Below are positions 1 through 11,755 of a DNA stretch of 64,000 nucleotides, in pieces. How positions within the stretch are numbered: the stretch's first letter is position 1; each line of letters begins with the position of its first letter. Both the position numbers and the translations under genes were made by a program. The DNA comes from Glaciozyma antarctica PI12 (Eukaryota > Basidiomycota > Microbotryomycetes > Kriegeriales > Camptobasidiaceae). Location: contig KZ627159.1 in assembly GCA_002917775.1 (NCBI GenBank), forward strand, positions 204,010-268,009, read 5' to 3'. Below the pieces are notes generated by a model. It was not told the DNA's origin, did not search any database, and worked only from the letters and a program-made list of their open reading frames with translations.

Positions 1-902
1 ATCTTGTTCGGCAAGGTGCGTTCGTTGGTTGGGGAGCGAAGGAAGGAGCTGATGCGTGCGAGCAGATGGTGCTCGAGCTGGGAGACGCGAGTGTGGTTAG
101 GAACGACGCCAACAAGCTTTCGTGCGATCTCGAGTTCAAGGTCAAGGTGCGTTCGTCGCTGCGTTCCTCGAGGATCTGGGCTGACCATCGTTTCGTCGCA
201 GGGATTCTTCTCCGGTACCTGTAAGGAATGCGTGCTCGAACTGAGGAGGGGGAAACTGACGCCTCGAAACGCAGATAACGCCATCGCGGGACGGATCAAC
301 GGACCCAAGGGCGTCGTGGGAGACGTTTCTGGCAAATGGAGCGACGTGATGGAGATCACTCGAAAGAACGTGCGCTCGTTCCTCCTCCTGGTACGATGCG
401 AGGGAGCTGACGAATGCGCGCAGGGGAAGGGCAAGGAGGTCTTGTTTGACGCTCATTGTGCCGATATCACGCAGAAATGCGTGGCGGACGAGGAGCACCA
501 AGCTGCTAACGAATCGCGTCGGTACGTCCCTCCCTCTCTCTCGCTCCAGGAGTGCTAACGCGCGTCATCGCAGGCTCTGGAGCAAAGTCACCGCTGCGAT
601 CAAAGCCAAGGATCTCGACGCGGCGACGGAAGCGAAGACGGAGGTGGAGGATGCCCAGCGGGACGCGACGCGGGAACGTGAGGAGATGGGGTACGAATGG
701 CGGCCGAGGTTCTTTACGATGAAGGATGGGGAGTACAGACCTGCTTTTACGTGCGTTCCTTTCTCTCTCTTTCGCGGTCGGAGTGGCTGATGGGGAGTGC
801 AGCATGCCCGTGGCGAGCGTGGGGGAGCAGACGAGGGCGCTGAGAGCGTTCATCTATGGCACGGATCAAGAGCCCCCTTCTACGTTCGCTCCCGCCGCAT
901 GA
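1..902 (+). CDS. Oxysterol-binding protein (OSBP/Osh family), 3' part
   Basis: This is the C-terminal half of an Osh-type lipid-transfer protein, which exchanges sterols or phosphoinositides between membranes. The gene enters from the left edge, so the EQVSHHPP signature lies outside the window. Visible exons are 1-15, 66-146, 202-220, 275-369, 424-521, 574-750 and 803-902; six introns of about 50-60 nt have GT...CTGAC/CTAAC...CAG signals. The spliced protein reads through the conserved ORP core: ILFGK, GFFSGTYNAIAGRI, VSGKWSDVM, then a lysine/glutamate-rich helix with SRRLWSKVT and the aromatic block WRPRFF before a short tail. The frame is continuous across all junctions, so no pseudogene signs are seen. 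The exact Osh subfamily cannot be decided without the N-terminal part (PH, ankyrin or FFAT segments). Confidence 0.9.
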
Positions 903-1318
903 GGGATCCTCGTCGACGTCTTTTGTGCTTCATACCCACCTCCTGCATCCTTCCGTAGTCCCCTCCTCCTTCCCCCTTCCCTTGTACGTGCGGTCCCAAC
1001 CATACTCCCGTTTCCCTAAACTAGAACTTGCAGAAATTGTAACCACGTTTGAAACTGATCTGCTGGGCCGAGCGAGGCTGGGGAAGCTGGAGAGAGGTGA
1101 GTCGAGTTGGACGCCAGAGGGGAGGTGCTCGAGAAAGTCCGGACTCCGGACACGAAGCTCAAAAACGCTCCCGTCACTTCCTCGCTTCCTTTCCTCTCTC
1201 TCCCCTCGACTTCCCGTCGACAATTCCGGAGCAACACGAGCAGCTCACTGCAGCACGACCTCGTGAGTCCCGCGCCTCTCCCAGCGCGACGCCACTAACT
1301 CCCTTCCCTTAGAAGAGG
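903..1318. other. Intergenic: OSBP 3' flank and SFR1 5' leader
   Basis: No convincing gene. A probable 5'-UTR intron lies at 1263-1312 (GTGAGT donor, CTAAC branch, TTAG acceptor) just before the ATG at 1319. The frame upstream of that intron is open but has no ATG. Confidence 0.5.
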
Positions 1319-2610
1319 ATGGACGCCACTTCGTCTTACCCGCCGATCCCGTACCCACCGATCCAGGGTCCCTATCCTCCGGTTCCGTATCCACCGATCC
1401 AGAAGTCGCTAGTCCCAGCACAGCGAGCTCAAGAGGAGGAGGCTCTCCCTGCGCAGCGAGCTCAAGAGGAGGCTCTCACCCCCGCCCAGCGACCCCGCGA
1501 GGAGACAGCAAACGAGGTACGTCCCCCCTCTTCCTCCTCTCACACACTCTAGACATCACACAGGCACCCGAGACGCCAGCTCCAAAGCGTGCTCGCAAGT
1601 TCATCACTCCCTTTAAGGCCCCTCGTCCCGCCACTTCCTCCCCTCTCTCCTCTCCCGTTCGACCCTCTCTCACTTCCTCCTCACCAGCCCCGATCTCCCG
1701 TCCCCTCCCTGCCCCCCGTCCCCCCGCCAAACGACTCCTCTTCAACCCCCCTTCCCTCCTCACCTCCCACACCCCGCACACCCCGACGCCAGCGGTGGAG
1801 CTAACGACCCTCGAGCGTCGTCTCCACCTCCTCTGCCAGGCTCGGAAGTACCAGCGAGCGGATTTGGAGGGAGGGAAAGATGGGGAGAGCGAACTGGTGG
1901 GGTTGTGCGAGAGGTGGAGGGAGGCTGGGAGGTGAGTACTTTTATTTCTGATAGGAAGGGAGGGGCTGATTGAGGGTAGGGCGGCGGCGGGGATGCTGTG
2001 GGATCATGCGGGGTCTTTCGCGCCTTCGACGACGGAGGACAGGGGGCCGTTCCCGAGTTCGTCGCTTACCGGGAACGCGAGTGGGGGATGGGGAGACAGT
2101 TGGGGATTCTCCTCCTCTCCCGCTCCGTTCTCCTCGGAGTTCTCGAGCGGGTTCTCGAGCGGGTGGGGATGGGAGAGTACGGGGGATTTCATGGGGAGGA
2201 TGGAGGAGGGGGCGAAGAGGGAGGGAGTATCGGTGGGGAGTTGGATGGAGGAGATGGGGGATGAGGAGTTGCCGAGTGCAGAGGAGATTATGAGGAAGGG
2301 GGCGAAGAGGGGTGGGAGGATTGGGAAGGTTGAGGAAGAGGAGGAGCGAGAGAGGAGCGAGGAGGAGGAGATGAGCGAGGACGATTCGGAGTTGCTGCCG
2401 ACGCCAGAGGACGACGACGCGAGGGAGAAGCTGGAAGATTTCCGACGTTCCCTTTCTCCTTCGGCTGTCGAGCGCGAGGACGACGAGGACGAGGAGGCGA
2501 AGGAGGAGCCGGTCGAGGAGGCGTGGAACTTGGGCAAGTTGATGAGAGTCACGGGGGTCGATCCGAGCTTGTTTGGGTGGGACGACGAGTGCGAGGACTT
2601 TTCGGTGTGA
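1319..2610 (+). CDS. SFR1: SFR1/MEI5-like recombination mediator subunit
   Basis: Likely partner of Swi5/Sae3, the complex that helps Rad51 and Dmc1 form filaments in homologous recombination. Exons 1319-1516, 1564-1931 and 1980-2610 give 398 residues. The family hallmark is split by the second intron: a helical block beginning LERRLHLLCQARKYQRADL and ending near LVGLCERWREAGRAAAGML (about residues 160-198), and an extreme C-terminus WNLGKLMRVTGVDPSLFGWD, which matches the Sfr1/Mei5 end motif. The N-terminus is proline-rich, with YPP and AQRAQEE repeats followed by a basic stretch (PKRARKF) that could bind DNA or act as a nuclear signal. Residues about 300-380 are strongly acidic, longer than in yeast relatives. 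The start is the first ATG after a likely 5'-UTR intron. Confidence 0.82.
1335..1505 (+). repeat. In-frame repeats in SFR1 N-terminus
   Basis: Two short coding repeats. The first encodes four YPP-type units (positions 1338-1402). The second encodes AQRAQEE, present twice almost exactly and a third time degenerate (about 1415-1503). Confidence 0.75.
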
Positions 2611-3124
2611 GCTGGGTGGGTGGGAGGTGTTTGAGGGAGGAGGGGGTGCTTGCTTTGCTTTGCTGCAATTGTGCTGTTCGATTGAAGTCGTCGTTGCTTC
2701 CTGTCGTCTTCGAAAAAAGATTGGTGCGATTCGGAGCAGTTAGACGCTGTCGTTCGATACGCGCGCGAGATCGTTTGTCGAAAAGAGATTGACGAACGAG
2801 TCCAAGCTAGTAAACAAGTGAGAATGCGTCTTGGACTTGGAGAGAGGAGGTCCGACCCACGTTCCCCCTTGGGCCAACTTCCTTCTTCCTACTCGCCCGT
2901 CTACCTCTCCCCTCCGACCTCCTCCGGCAGCGCCGCCGACAGCTCACCAACAGCTACCAGCTCCTCAGCTCGCGTACAGCACCACCTCCTCAGCGTCGGA
3001 CCCACGCGCAGCAAGAGTCGGGCTCTCTAGCGCCGTGTAAGCTCCTCCTCTCCTCTTTCACCGGCTCCAGCTGATCCCACCTGGCTCTCTAGCGCCACAC
3101 AGGTCAGGCGAGAGGTGTGCAGCT
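2611..3124. other. Intergenic: SFR1 3' flank and leader of the coiled-coil gene
   Basis: No gene seen. A likely leader intron (about 3036-3102, GTAAG donor and CACAG acceptor) precedes the next start. The 13-mer GCTCTCTAGCGCC occurs twice (near 3021 and 3083). Confidence 0.4.
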
Positions 3125-6100
3125 ATGCATCCCTCCGCTCCCTTTCAACCTCAGCTAGGGCTCGTGCGTTCTCTCCTTCCTCTCAACGGTACTCAATGAG
3201 CTAATCAGTTCTTTCCAATATATCCAGCAAATGCCACAGTATCCCAGCTCAAACTACGTCCAGCAAATCCCCTCTCCGTACCTCGACCAAGGCCCGTTCT
3301 TCCCCTCGCCCGCCGCGTACGGACCCGGCTACCCCATCGCCAGTCCCAGCGGAGGAGCTCCCGGCCTGAACTACCAGAGCTACTTCAACGACCGGAGCGG
3401 CGGAGGAATCAGCCAGCAGCAACCGTTCTACCCTCGCCGACCCTCAAGCGGAGGTCTCCCCCAGCTCGGCTCCTCCCCGTTGATCCGCGCCCCCTCCTCC
3501 TCCTCCTCCATCTCTATCCCCGGTACTCCTCCCAACTTCTACGCCAGCGCCTTCTCTCCTCCTTCCTCCGTCAGTCCCGCACGCAGCAGGGTCGGCCACG
3601 CCTCGACTCCCTCTTGGCTTCCTCGCCGACCCACTCTTTCCCTCGCGCCGCCGCTGTCGCCGACGTTGAGTAGGGATGGATCACCGAATCCGTTGACGGG
3701 GAGTGTCGGGTTCAGAGAGAGGGAGGAGAGGAAGAACAAGGTCGTCGTCAAGCTTCCGCGCGAGTCTGGCGAGGAGGAGGTCGAGGAGAATGAGAAGGCG
3801 GGAGAGAAGCGGAGTACGTTCTCGAGGACGCCGATGGAGGAGGGAGCAAAGAGACGAAGGATCGACGAGATGGAGGAGGATAACCAAGTCGTCGAGCTCT
3901 CGACGAGGGACCCCGGCCCCCACTTCGACGAGATGAAAGGCGGCTACGTCCTCCCTGATACCATCGACGTCTACCTCCCCGGCCTCGAAGGGTGGACCGA
4001 CCTTCTTCAGGCCTTGTACGAGGAGCAGTCCCCCCGGCTCCCCAATCACCCCCTCTCCGCGCGACTCAGCTCCTTCCTCTCGCGACAACCCTTGCACACC
4101 CGCACCAGCTCCCTCTTCAGCGGCTCCCTCCCTCCTCGCTTGCAGCAAGCGTTCGAATCCCGCCTCAGACCAGGTCACGGCTCCTCCTTCTCCGTCGGCG
4201 GAGCTCTCTCGGCTCTGTCGAGGACGTTCTTGATGCCTTCGAGCTCGAGCGTCGCGCTTTCGCCGGGGGCGAGGTCGTTTGAGCCGGCGAAGAAGGAGCC
4301 GCAGAGCGGAGAGGGGGAGAGGGGGAAGAAGTTGACGCTGGCGGAGCTGAGTCGTGGGTTTGGGATCGAGGACGAGGAGGAGGAGGAGTCGCTGGTGGTC
4401 GTTGATTCTGTCGTCGAGGAAGAGGGGTTGATGCGTTCGAGGAAGGATTCGGGCATATCGACGAGGACGGGAGTCGCGAGTGGCTACGAGGACCTATCGG
4501 ATCGCGAAGGCGAAGGAGAGGACGACGACCTCACCAACCCCTCGGACGAGGAGCTCTCGCGCGTCGAGCGTTCGTACCTCCGCGACGGATCTATCGGGAT
4601 GGACGCTCGGATTGCTAACTACTCGGGTGAGGAGGGAGGGTACGATGGCTCGGCGGACGACGAGGAGGATCTCGAGAGCGAGGGAGAGCTGGTGGTTAGC
4701 GGGGACGAGTACAGCAACCCGAGCGACGAGGATCTCGCGCGCGAACGAGCTATCGTCCGACGCAAGTCTCGCTCTGCGCTCGAGCGAGTCGATCATCGCG
4801 GGAGCAAGGTCATTTCCGTTGACACGGAGGACCCAGTCTTCGTCCCGAGCGACGTCGCAATCTCCCCCGCCGTCGAGAAGGGCGCGCACAAGGTCACTCC
4901 AGACTTCCACTTGCGCCTCTCTCCCGACGATCTCCAGACTACTTTCGATCTCCAGCCCACTTTCGCTCTCTCCCTCGACACCACCTTCAGCGCTCCATCC
5001 ACCTCCAACCCCATCTTCGCCCCTCGCAGCGCTTCTCTCAACGTCGCCGCGCCCGAATTCGTCTTTGGCGCCTCAGCGAAACCGCGTCTGTCGTTCGGAC
5101 AGAGCACGATCTCGCTCGGTTCGCTGGGCTTCGGGGCAGCAGGAGGACCGGGGTCGATCGCGGCGGATGCGTCGGAGCCTCCTACGCCTACCACGGTCCT
5201 TTCTCTGCCCAACCTCAACCCCTTCGCAGGCGACTTCAAGCCCGTCTTCAACTTCACCCCTCCTGCCGACGCGCCGACGCTCGTCCTTCCTCCCCCTTTC
5301 ACCGGCACCCGCTCTTCGAACAGCACGGGCAGCCTTCGAGGACCTCTCCCGCCTGTTCCTCTTACGACGGTCGGTCACCACGAGAACGCTAAGCGGCAGA
5401 AGATCAAAGCTGTCTCTTCGGAGGAGCACGACTTTGCGCCGCAGCCCGAGTCGGTTCTCGCAAGATTCGACTCGCCCTTCAACTCCTCGAAATCGACGCC
5501 GAACGGGTCTTCGAGGCGCAGGGAATCAGCCGACGACGAGGACGACGAACGACCTCTCGCTCATCTCCGAGACCAGCGATTCGCCCTCGGCAAATCCACC
5601 TCTCGCACTACCGAATCCCGTCCCTTCACTCTCAACCCCTCCGCATCCTTCTCCTCCGACGGACGCGTCATGGGCTTCGCGCCCGTCAATCGTCGTCCTC
5701 CTATTCCTCATTTCGGCGCACCGGGCGACGGGGTCGCGAGGACGTCGACGGGGGATGGTGGGAAGCGAGAGCTGCAGAGGGAGCGGCAGGAGTCGATCGA
5801 CGATATCGCCCTTCCGTCCATCTCGCGGCCGAGGTCGCAGGCGATTCCGATTCCTCAGCGGCGGAGTACGGAGGATCTGCGGGAGGAAGACACTTCGCCT
5901 CGCCAAGCTGTGAGTTTGTCTATCTGCGGCCTGATGAGGATCTATCGAGCTGACCTTCCTTTGAAGCAGGCAAGCAGCTGGGTCGCAGAACCTCTCAAGC
6001 ACGTCTTCTGCTCCGACGAAGGAACTCCCAACTCTCCTCGCTCCATCACCTCGCACACCGCGAGCGGAACCCTCGACTCGGACGACGACGACTACCCTCT

Positions 6101-8618
6101 CCGCATCCTCGAAGAAATCATCGAATCGCAGTTCCAAGGTCTTAGAAAGGAGCTTTCAGGCTTCACTTCGCTCAAAGCCGATCTCGATTCGCTCAAGCAG
6201 GATGCTCTACTCGATACGCTTGTCGGGCGGATGGCGGCGCTCCTTGAGGAATCGAGGAAGGCGGATAGCGAGGCGAGGAACGAGGGAGTCGGGGCTCTTC
6301 GAGAGGTCGTCGAGGCGACCCAGAAGCGGACGGAGGAGTCCCTGCGGTCGGCGGTCGGCGATCTCAAAGCGGGACGACAAGTCGTCGATGCGGAGCTGGT
6401 CGTCGTCGATACCTTTGTCGAGTCCCGCGATTTGCTCGTCGCTGCTCTTGCGGAGGCGGTTCGGCATCAGCTCAGCTCGTCGTCGTCGAGGAACGAGGAC
6501 GCCGATCGCCTGCAACTCGCGGAAGTCGTCGGAGCGGCCATCAAGCCTCTTCAGGCCCTTCTCATCGAGAACGCTCGGCTCTCAGAGTCGGCTCCGTCGC
6601 CTCAAGTCGTCGACGAGGATCGCGCGGTTTTGGCGAAAAGAGTCGAGGACGCTTTGTCGATTCTCGAGGAGCTCAAGAGTCGGGAAGTCGCGGAGAAGCC
6701 CATCTTCGACCTCTCGTTCGTCGCCGAACTCAAATCCTCGATCGAGTCGCTACGACAGGAGCCGCTCGACGTCGAAAGCCTCGTCGCGAAGCTCTCGCAG
6801 GCCGGTATCACATCGATCGAGGAGCTCGCTACTCGCCTTTTGACGAAGGACGACACCGTACGCTCGACCGTCGACGACCTTCAGACCGCCCTCGAGGCAT
6901 TCTCGGCGTCGAAATCGACCGAGTACGAAGCGTTGGCGTCGAAGTTGGCTCAGCAAGTTCAGGGTCTCCTACCTCCTCCCTCGTCCTTCGCCAGCTTGTC
7001 GGACGACGTCGCAAAAGCCGTCGCAGCGATTCTCGATTCGAGGCCGGTGGTCAACTCGCTAGATCGCCTCGAGGCCCTTGTCGAGAGCCAGGCCGCGCTC
7101 GGTACCAACAGACTCGCTCTTGTCGAAGGTCAGGCATCGCTGGCGTCGGTTCTCGGTCGGCTACAGGAGGACGTTTCCACTCGCTTCGACCAGTATCAGA
7201 AGCAACTCGAGGAACAGCTCAAGACGTTCGCCGAGCAGTTCGCCGAGCAGGCGAAGGTCTTCAACGATGTTGCGGAGCTGAAATCGCAGTAAGCTCAGGT
7301 GGACGCCACTTTCGAGCTTTTCTAACTTGATTCGCTTCTCCAGGTTGGCGAAAGCTCGCGACGAGCACTGCAAGGCGAGGAGCGAGAAGGCTGCTGTCCT
7401 GGATCGTCTCGAGGCGGATCGCACTCGCCACGCCGCCGAAAACGAAGCTCTCCAAGCAGCCAAGCAGTCGCAGGACGATTCGTCGAGGGAGAACAGCATC
7501 GAAATGGCTCTTCTCCAGCAGACCGTCGAGCGGCTTCAAGAAGAGCTCAAGGCGTCCAAGACCAAGGTCCACGCTCTCGACGCACTTCTCCTCTCCGCTC
7601 GCGATCAGGAAGATGCCCGGCATGCGACCGAGCTCCAGCAAATCACCGCTCTGAGCGATAACCAGGTCAAGACTCGGCTACTCGAGGGAGAGGCGACTGC
7701 AGCCCAGCGACAGATCGAGTCGTTGTCGGAGGAGAAAGACCATCTGCGCTTGGAGCTCTCAGAGCTAAGAGCAGCTCATGAACGGCTCTCTACCGAGCGT
7801 CGGGATATGGAATCGACCCTTCGCGAATCGATCGAGAAGTCGGCGGCGGCGCAGGGAGAGATCGCATCGCTCGAAAAGCGGGTAGCGAACCAGGTGCCCT
7901 TCCCTGCTGCTTCTTGTCGGACGCCACTGACGTTGTTTTACAGGACGAGAAGATCTCCAACCTCCAGCGGCTCAACTCGTCGAAGCAGCAGGCTCTCGCA
8001 ACCGCCAACCAGCGAGCGGTGGAGCTGGAAAAGCGGTCCGCAGAGCTCGAGGACGCTCGTGCGGACTTATCGGAGGTCGCGCTCATCTCGTCGGAACTCC
8101 AAGCTCGCCTCACGGCGAGCGAATCGGCTGGAGACCAGCTTCGCGAGGAGACGCAGCTCTACCGCGAACGATTCTCGTCGATCGAGCAGGACCTGGTCAC
8201 CATGCGCGACGCCGTCGGGAGCGAGCTTCAAGACGCGAACGACCGCTTCGTCGCGCTCAAGGAGCACAACGCTAGGCTTCTGCAGGAGAACGCCGACCTC
8301 GCACAAGAGCTGAGGGACGCTCAGGCTCGTCAGCAGGTGACCGACTTCCCCCCTCTCTCCTCGGTCCCTACCCCGCATGATAAGCCCGTCCCGTCTACCT
8401 TCAACCAGCCCTACGCCACACCTCCCTCATCCTACAGTCCCTGCAGCCAATCCCCCAACCTTCCCGCGCCGCAATCGCGCCACGTCTCGTCGCCGGCGAA
8501 GATGCTCTACGCCCAGAGCACTGGATCGTCGCAAGGAACCGCCCACGTTCCCTCGCCAACGCCGAGTCGTTCGGGGAAGGCGATCGAACGCGATGCCGAT
8601 GGCTGGTGGGGAGCGTAG
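3125..8618 (+). CDS. Large disordered plus coiled-coil protein, family not recognised
   Basis: I do not recognise this 1,754-residue protein. Exons are 3125-3163, 3228-5909, 5970-7288, 7344-7893 and 7944-8618. The start at 3125 is chosen because a 13-codon first exon splices in frame (GTGCGT...CAG) to the long exon; the ATG at 3231 is the fallback. Residues 1-900 are low complexity: Ser/Pro/Gln-rich, with acidic patches (about 180-200, 390-500) and a few FG dipeptides near 620-650 (FVFGA, LSFGQ, LGFGA). One possibly folded island at about 250-350 starts DTIDVYLPGLEGWTDLLQA. From about 950 to 1,640 the protein is long heptad-like coiled coil (VDALR, LEELK, RLQEEL patterns). The tail ends in DADGWWGA. 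The intron at 5910-5969 is 60 nt and stop-free. A scaffold at the spindle pole, nuclear pore or cell tip is possible but unproven. The frame is intact over 5.3 kb. Confidence 0.85.
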
Positions 8619-8851
8619 GAACTCGCGACACCTCGTTTATAATCCACCCTCGTTACTACCCTTCACACTCCTCCGCATTGCACGCACACGCTCATTCCTT
8701 CCCTCCGCACCATACCTCTCCCTTCCCATACCTCGTAATCCAAAACTGCACCGTACCTAGTCGAAACAAGCAGCAGCAGAGAGCAGATGGGAAGCAAGAA
8801 CGCCAAACGACACAATGCAAGTACACCTCGATTCCTTCGCAACAAGACCAC

Positions 8852-11671
8852 TCAAACGTTCCCCAGACCATGCGGCTTGATCCACTCGCCCCCTTGCTGA
8901 TCATACTCCGCCCTTGTCACCAACGCCTGCACGCACTCGTTCGTGTGACTCCACTTCGCCATCCCGCTCCACGAATCCAGCGCGATGTCATTCGGGCGAA
9001 CGACGTTGAGCTCCGAGTCGACCGACAGGATTGGGCGAAGCGAGTTGCGCATCCGCTCGTCGAAGAATGGAATGAGCGTGTTCCCTCCCGTAACGAAGAC
9101 GTTCTGCCGCATCCCTTCATCAGTCTCGCCCGCAACTCGACATCCGAAACGAAAGCTCACCTTTGTCAACCGTTCCCTCTCGCTCGGCGAGAACTGCTTG
9201 AGGACATGCTCGCAAATCTCCGCCAAGCCCGCCTGGTCCGCTCCTCCCATATGGGGCTGCCACAGCACCTCGGGTACCCGAATCCTCTCGACGTTGAGGT
9301 GCAACTGCGAGTTGTGCTCGAGGCTCTCGGGGTCGTACGTGTCGAGCGGGTCGTCGGGAGAGAGACCGCGGACAAAAGCGTTGAGGAGTTGGTGCTTGCG
9401 CAGGGCGAGGCGCGCGGAGGTGTGGTCGAGCGTGAAGGATGGGTCGTACTCGAGGAGACGGGCTTCGACTTCGTGTAGGTGCGCTTCCTCGTCCTCCTCG
9501 TCGTCCGAGTCCTCAGCGTTGCCCTGTCGTTGTTCACAAGTCAGCAAGAGGTCGAAGAGGGGAAAGCGTAGGACGCACGAGTTGGCGGTAGACTGCCCAG
9601 TCGTCGTCGTTCTTGCCAAACTCGTCGTCTGTATACGGAAATCATCAGGTCCAGCTCTTGCGAAACAGCCTGACACAACGCACCCTTGTCACCCCTCTTG
9701 CGCTTCTTGCCCGTCTTGACATCGCTCGCGAGCGTCGCAATCGACTTCATCCGGTTCTGCGCCGCAAGACTCTTGCGATCCGACAGCTGCTCCTTGTTCT
9801 TTTTGCGCGCCTTGATCTTGGCAATCACATCCTGCGTCCGCCCATCAGCTCCTCCTCTCAGCTCGCAAGCGAGCGACTCACCTCATGCTCCTTCCGCACC
9901 TCCCTCAACCAGCTCCCCGGATCCGTCCTCCTCGCCTCCTCATCCTTCTTCCGCTCTTCCGCCTCCCTCAATCTCTCCTGCTCCTTCTCCGCCTTCGCAC
10001 GAATCCGTGCATCGTAGCCCGCCTTCATCAATCTCTGCCTCCGTTTCTCCTTGAGATCCTCCTCGTTAAGCGTGTGATCGGGGAAGTCGACGAGAGGGAA
10101 CGTCGGTGGTTCCTGCGGAGTGATGTGGTTAGCTCTGAGCGACAAAAAGAATAGCGAGAACGCACCTTGCCCTCGTTCTCATCGACGCCGAGCTCCTTGT
10201 TGCGCGCCTTCTGGAGACTCTTCTCAATCTTCTTGACGTACTCGTCGAGGTCCTCTGTGCTCGTGAATCCAGCGGCCTTGAGTCGTTTCTGTAAACGCGC
10301 GTGAGCTGTGCCCCACCCTCGGCGAGACGTCCAAACTCACCTCGTAGTCAACCTTCCTCCCAGTCCCCTTGCTCGCCTTAAGCTCCGTAAATGCCGCCAG
10401 CTCTTCCTCCTGCCTCACAAGCTGCAGCGAGCCATTAGCTCACCATCCCTGCCCCACTGGAGGAACGCGAAACGCACCTTCTCCAACCTCTGCCGCGCTC
10501 CCTGCTCCTGCAACCTCCGCCCCGCCTCCTTCTTCTTCTCCGCCACACGCGCTAGCTCCTCCTCCGTCTTCTCCTCCACCACGAGCGGTGTGAACGGGAA
10601 CTGGATGATTCGGTCCGCAGCGGCGAGGACGCGAGGATCGGCAAGGGCGCGGATTTCGGAGGGGTAGTCGGTCGCGAAGTAGGCGTGCTCGCGGTACATG
10701 GTCTGTATAGTGAGGATCAGAAAGGTGAGAGGTTAGGAAAGGAGGAGCGTACGGCGGATTGGAAGGAGGAGAGACGGCCAGGGAAGGTGGGGTACTTGAG
10801 CTGCATGAGCTTGAGCATGTACTCTGCCGCCTGAGAGCCTCCCCACGCGAGTCTGCACGCTTGATCAGCTCGAGCCCAAGTTGATCAGGAACGCGCACGC
10901 ACTTCTTCGCGCTGGTGAGGACCGCTCGACCGTTCAGGACGGGGATAACGTGCGTGCTCGAGGTGGCCGAGGAGATGACGAGCCCGTCGGCGGCTGGTAA
11001 AGGAGCGTTGGCGTGGAACGAGTAGAGCGAGTCGATGCCGTAGGCGATGGAAGGGACGCCGTAGCCTTCGAAGAGCAGCTCCGACATGACTGGAACGCGC
11101 TGGGGTTAGCTGGCTCGCTGGGAGAGGAATGGAACGCACGAGCTCGAGAGTAGTGCGGGTTGCAGAGTGACTCAGTCATGATGATGGGGTGGGCGACACG
11201 ATCTGTCGAGACCCCCAGCTTGTAGAAGATGTAGTCGAGCATGTTCTCCTGCGAGCAGCAACCGCATCAGCTCTCACTCCCTCGCCTTCCCCACCGACAC
11301 GAGCTTACCATCTGGTCAAAGTTGCAAACGATGTCCCCCTCAAACGGGCTCTTGACGCTCGCCCTGCTCGTGGCATCGACGTAGGCCTCGCTCCCCGCAA
11401 GCATAATGGTTCGGTTCGTCTTGCGGTCGCGGTACTTTGCTCCTACGTTGTCGAGGACAATTCGAGGGGCGGATTCAGAGGACCATCCGGCGCGAAGCGT
11501 GGAGGAGCCTGTGGGGTGAGGTGATCAGCTGAGGGGTCGGCGCCTCGAGGGAGAGGGGAAGGCACCGTTGTCGATGATGATGGCGTCGTGCTGGTGTTGG
11601 GCCGCATCTGCTGCTGCTGGAGGGCCTTCGACAACTGGCCGTAGCTCTGTTATCGCGTAGACCTGCTTCAT
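8852..11671 (-). CDS. ARP5: Actin-related protein 5, INO80 remodeller subunit
   Basis: ARP5 pairs with Ies6 in the INO80 chromatin remodeller in the nucleus. Thirteen exons (11671-11566, 11508-11309, 11248-11140, 11089-10903, 10852-10753, 10702-10478, 10421-10341, 10288-10166, 10112-9882, 9831-9684, 9628-9579, 9523-9161, 9103-8852) give 724 residues, close to yeast Arp5 (755). The actin fold is visible at both ends: phosphate loop IIIDNGSSTLRAGW near residue 30, MTESLCNP, and the C-terminal half VFVTGGNTLIPFFDERM, DSWSGMAKW, ending EWIKPHGLGNV. Between them lies the long charged Arp5-specific insert (about residues 240-520, rich in E/K/R). The start ATG at 11671 is 84 bp from the TRS33 start on the other strand. 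The last intron (9104-9160) is 57 nt and stop-free in frame. Confidence 0.95.
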
Positions 11672-11755
11672 CTGCGGGCTGAGGTGGAAGTCGGAGGGAG
11701 AGCGGCGACGCGCTCGCTCGTTCGCCTCTTGTCCTCCTCCCTCTTCCAGCTCAAG
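11672..11755. promoter_or_regulatory. 84-bp bidirectional promoter, ARP5/TRS33
   Basis: The two start codons face away from each other across only 84 bp, so both core promoters and 5' UTRs must lie here or overlap the neighbouring coding sequence. No TATA box is seen. Confidence 0.55.

Noticed and set aside
1107-1298. Upstream coding exon for SFR1
   Set aside because: The frame joins in phase across the 1263-1312 intron but contains no ATG, so it is better read as 5' UTR.
8338-8410. Extra intron in the last exon of the coiled-coil gene (GTGACC donor)
   Set aside because: No branch-site-like CTGAC/CTAAC before the candidate acceptor, and the frame reads through cleanly to DGWWGA.
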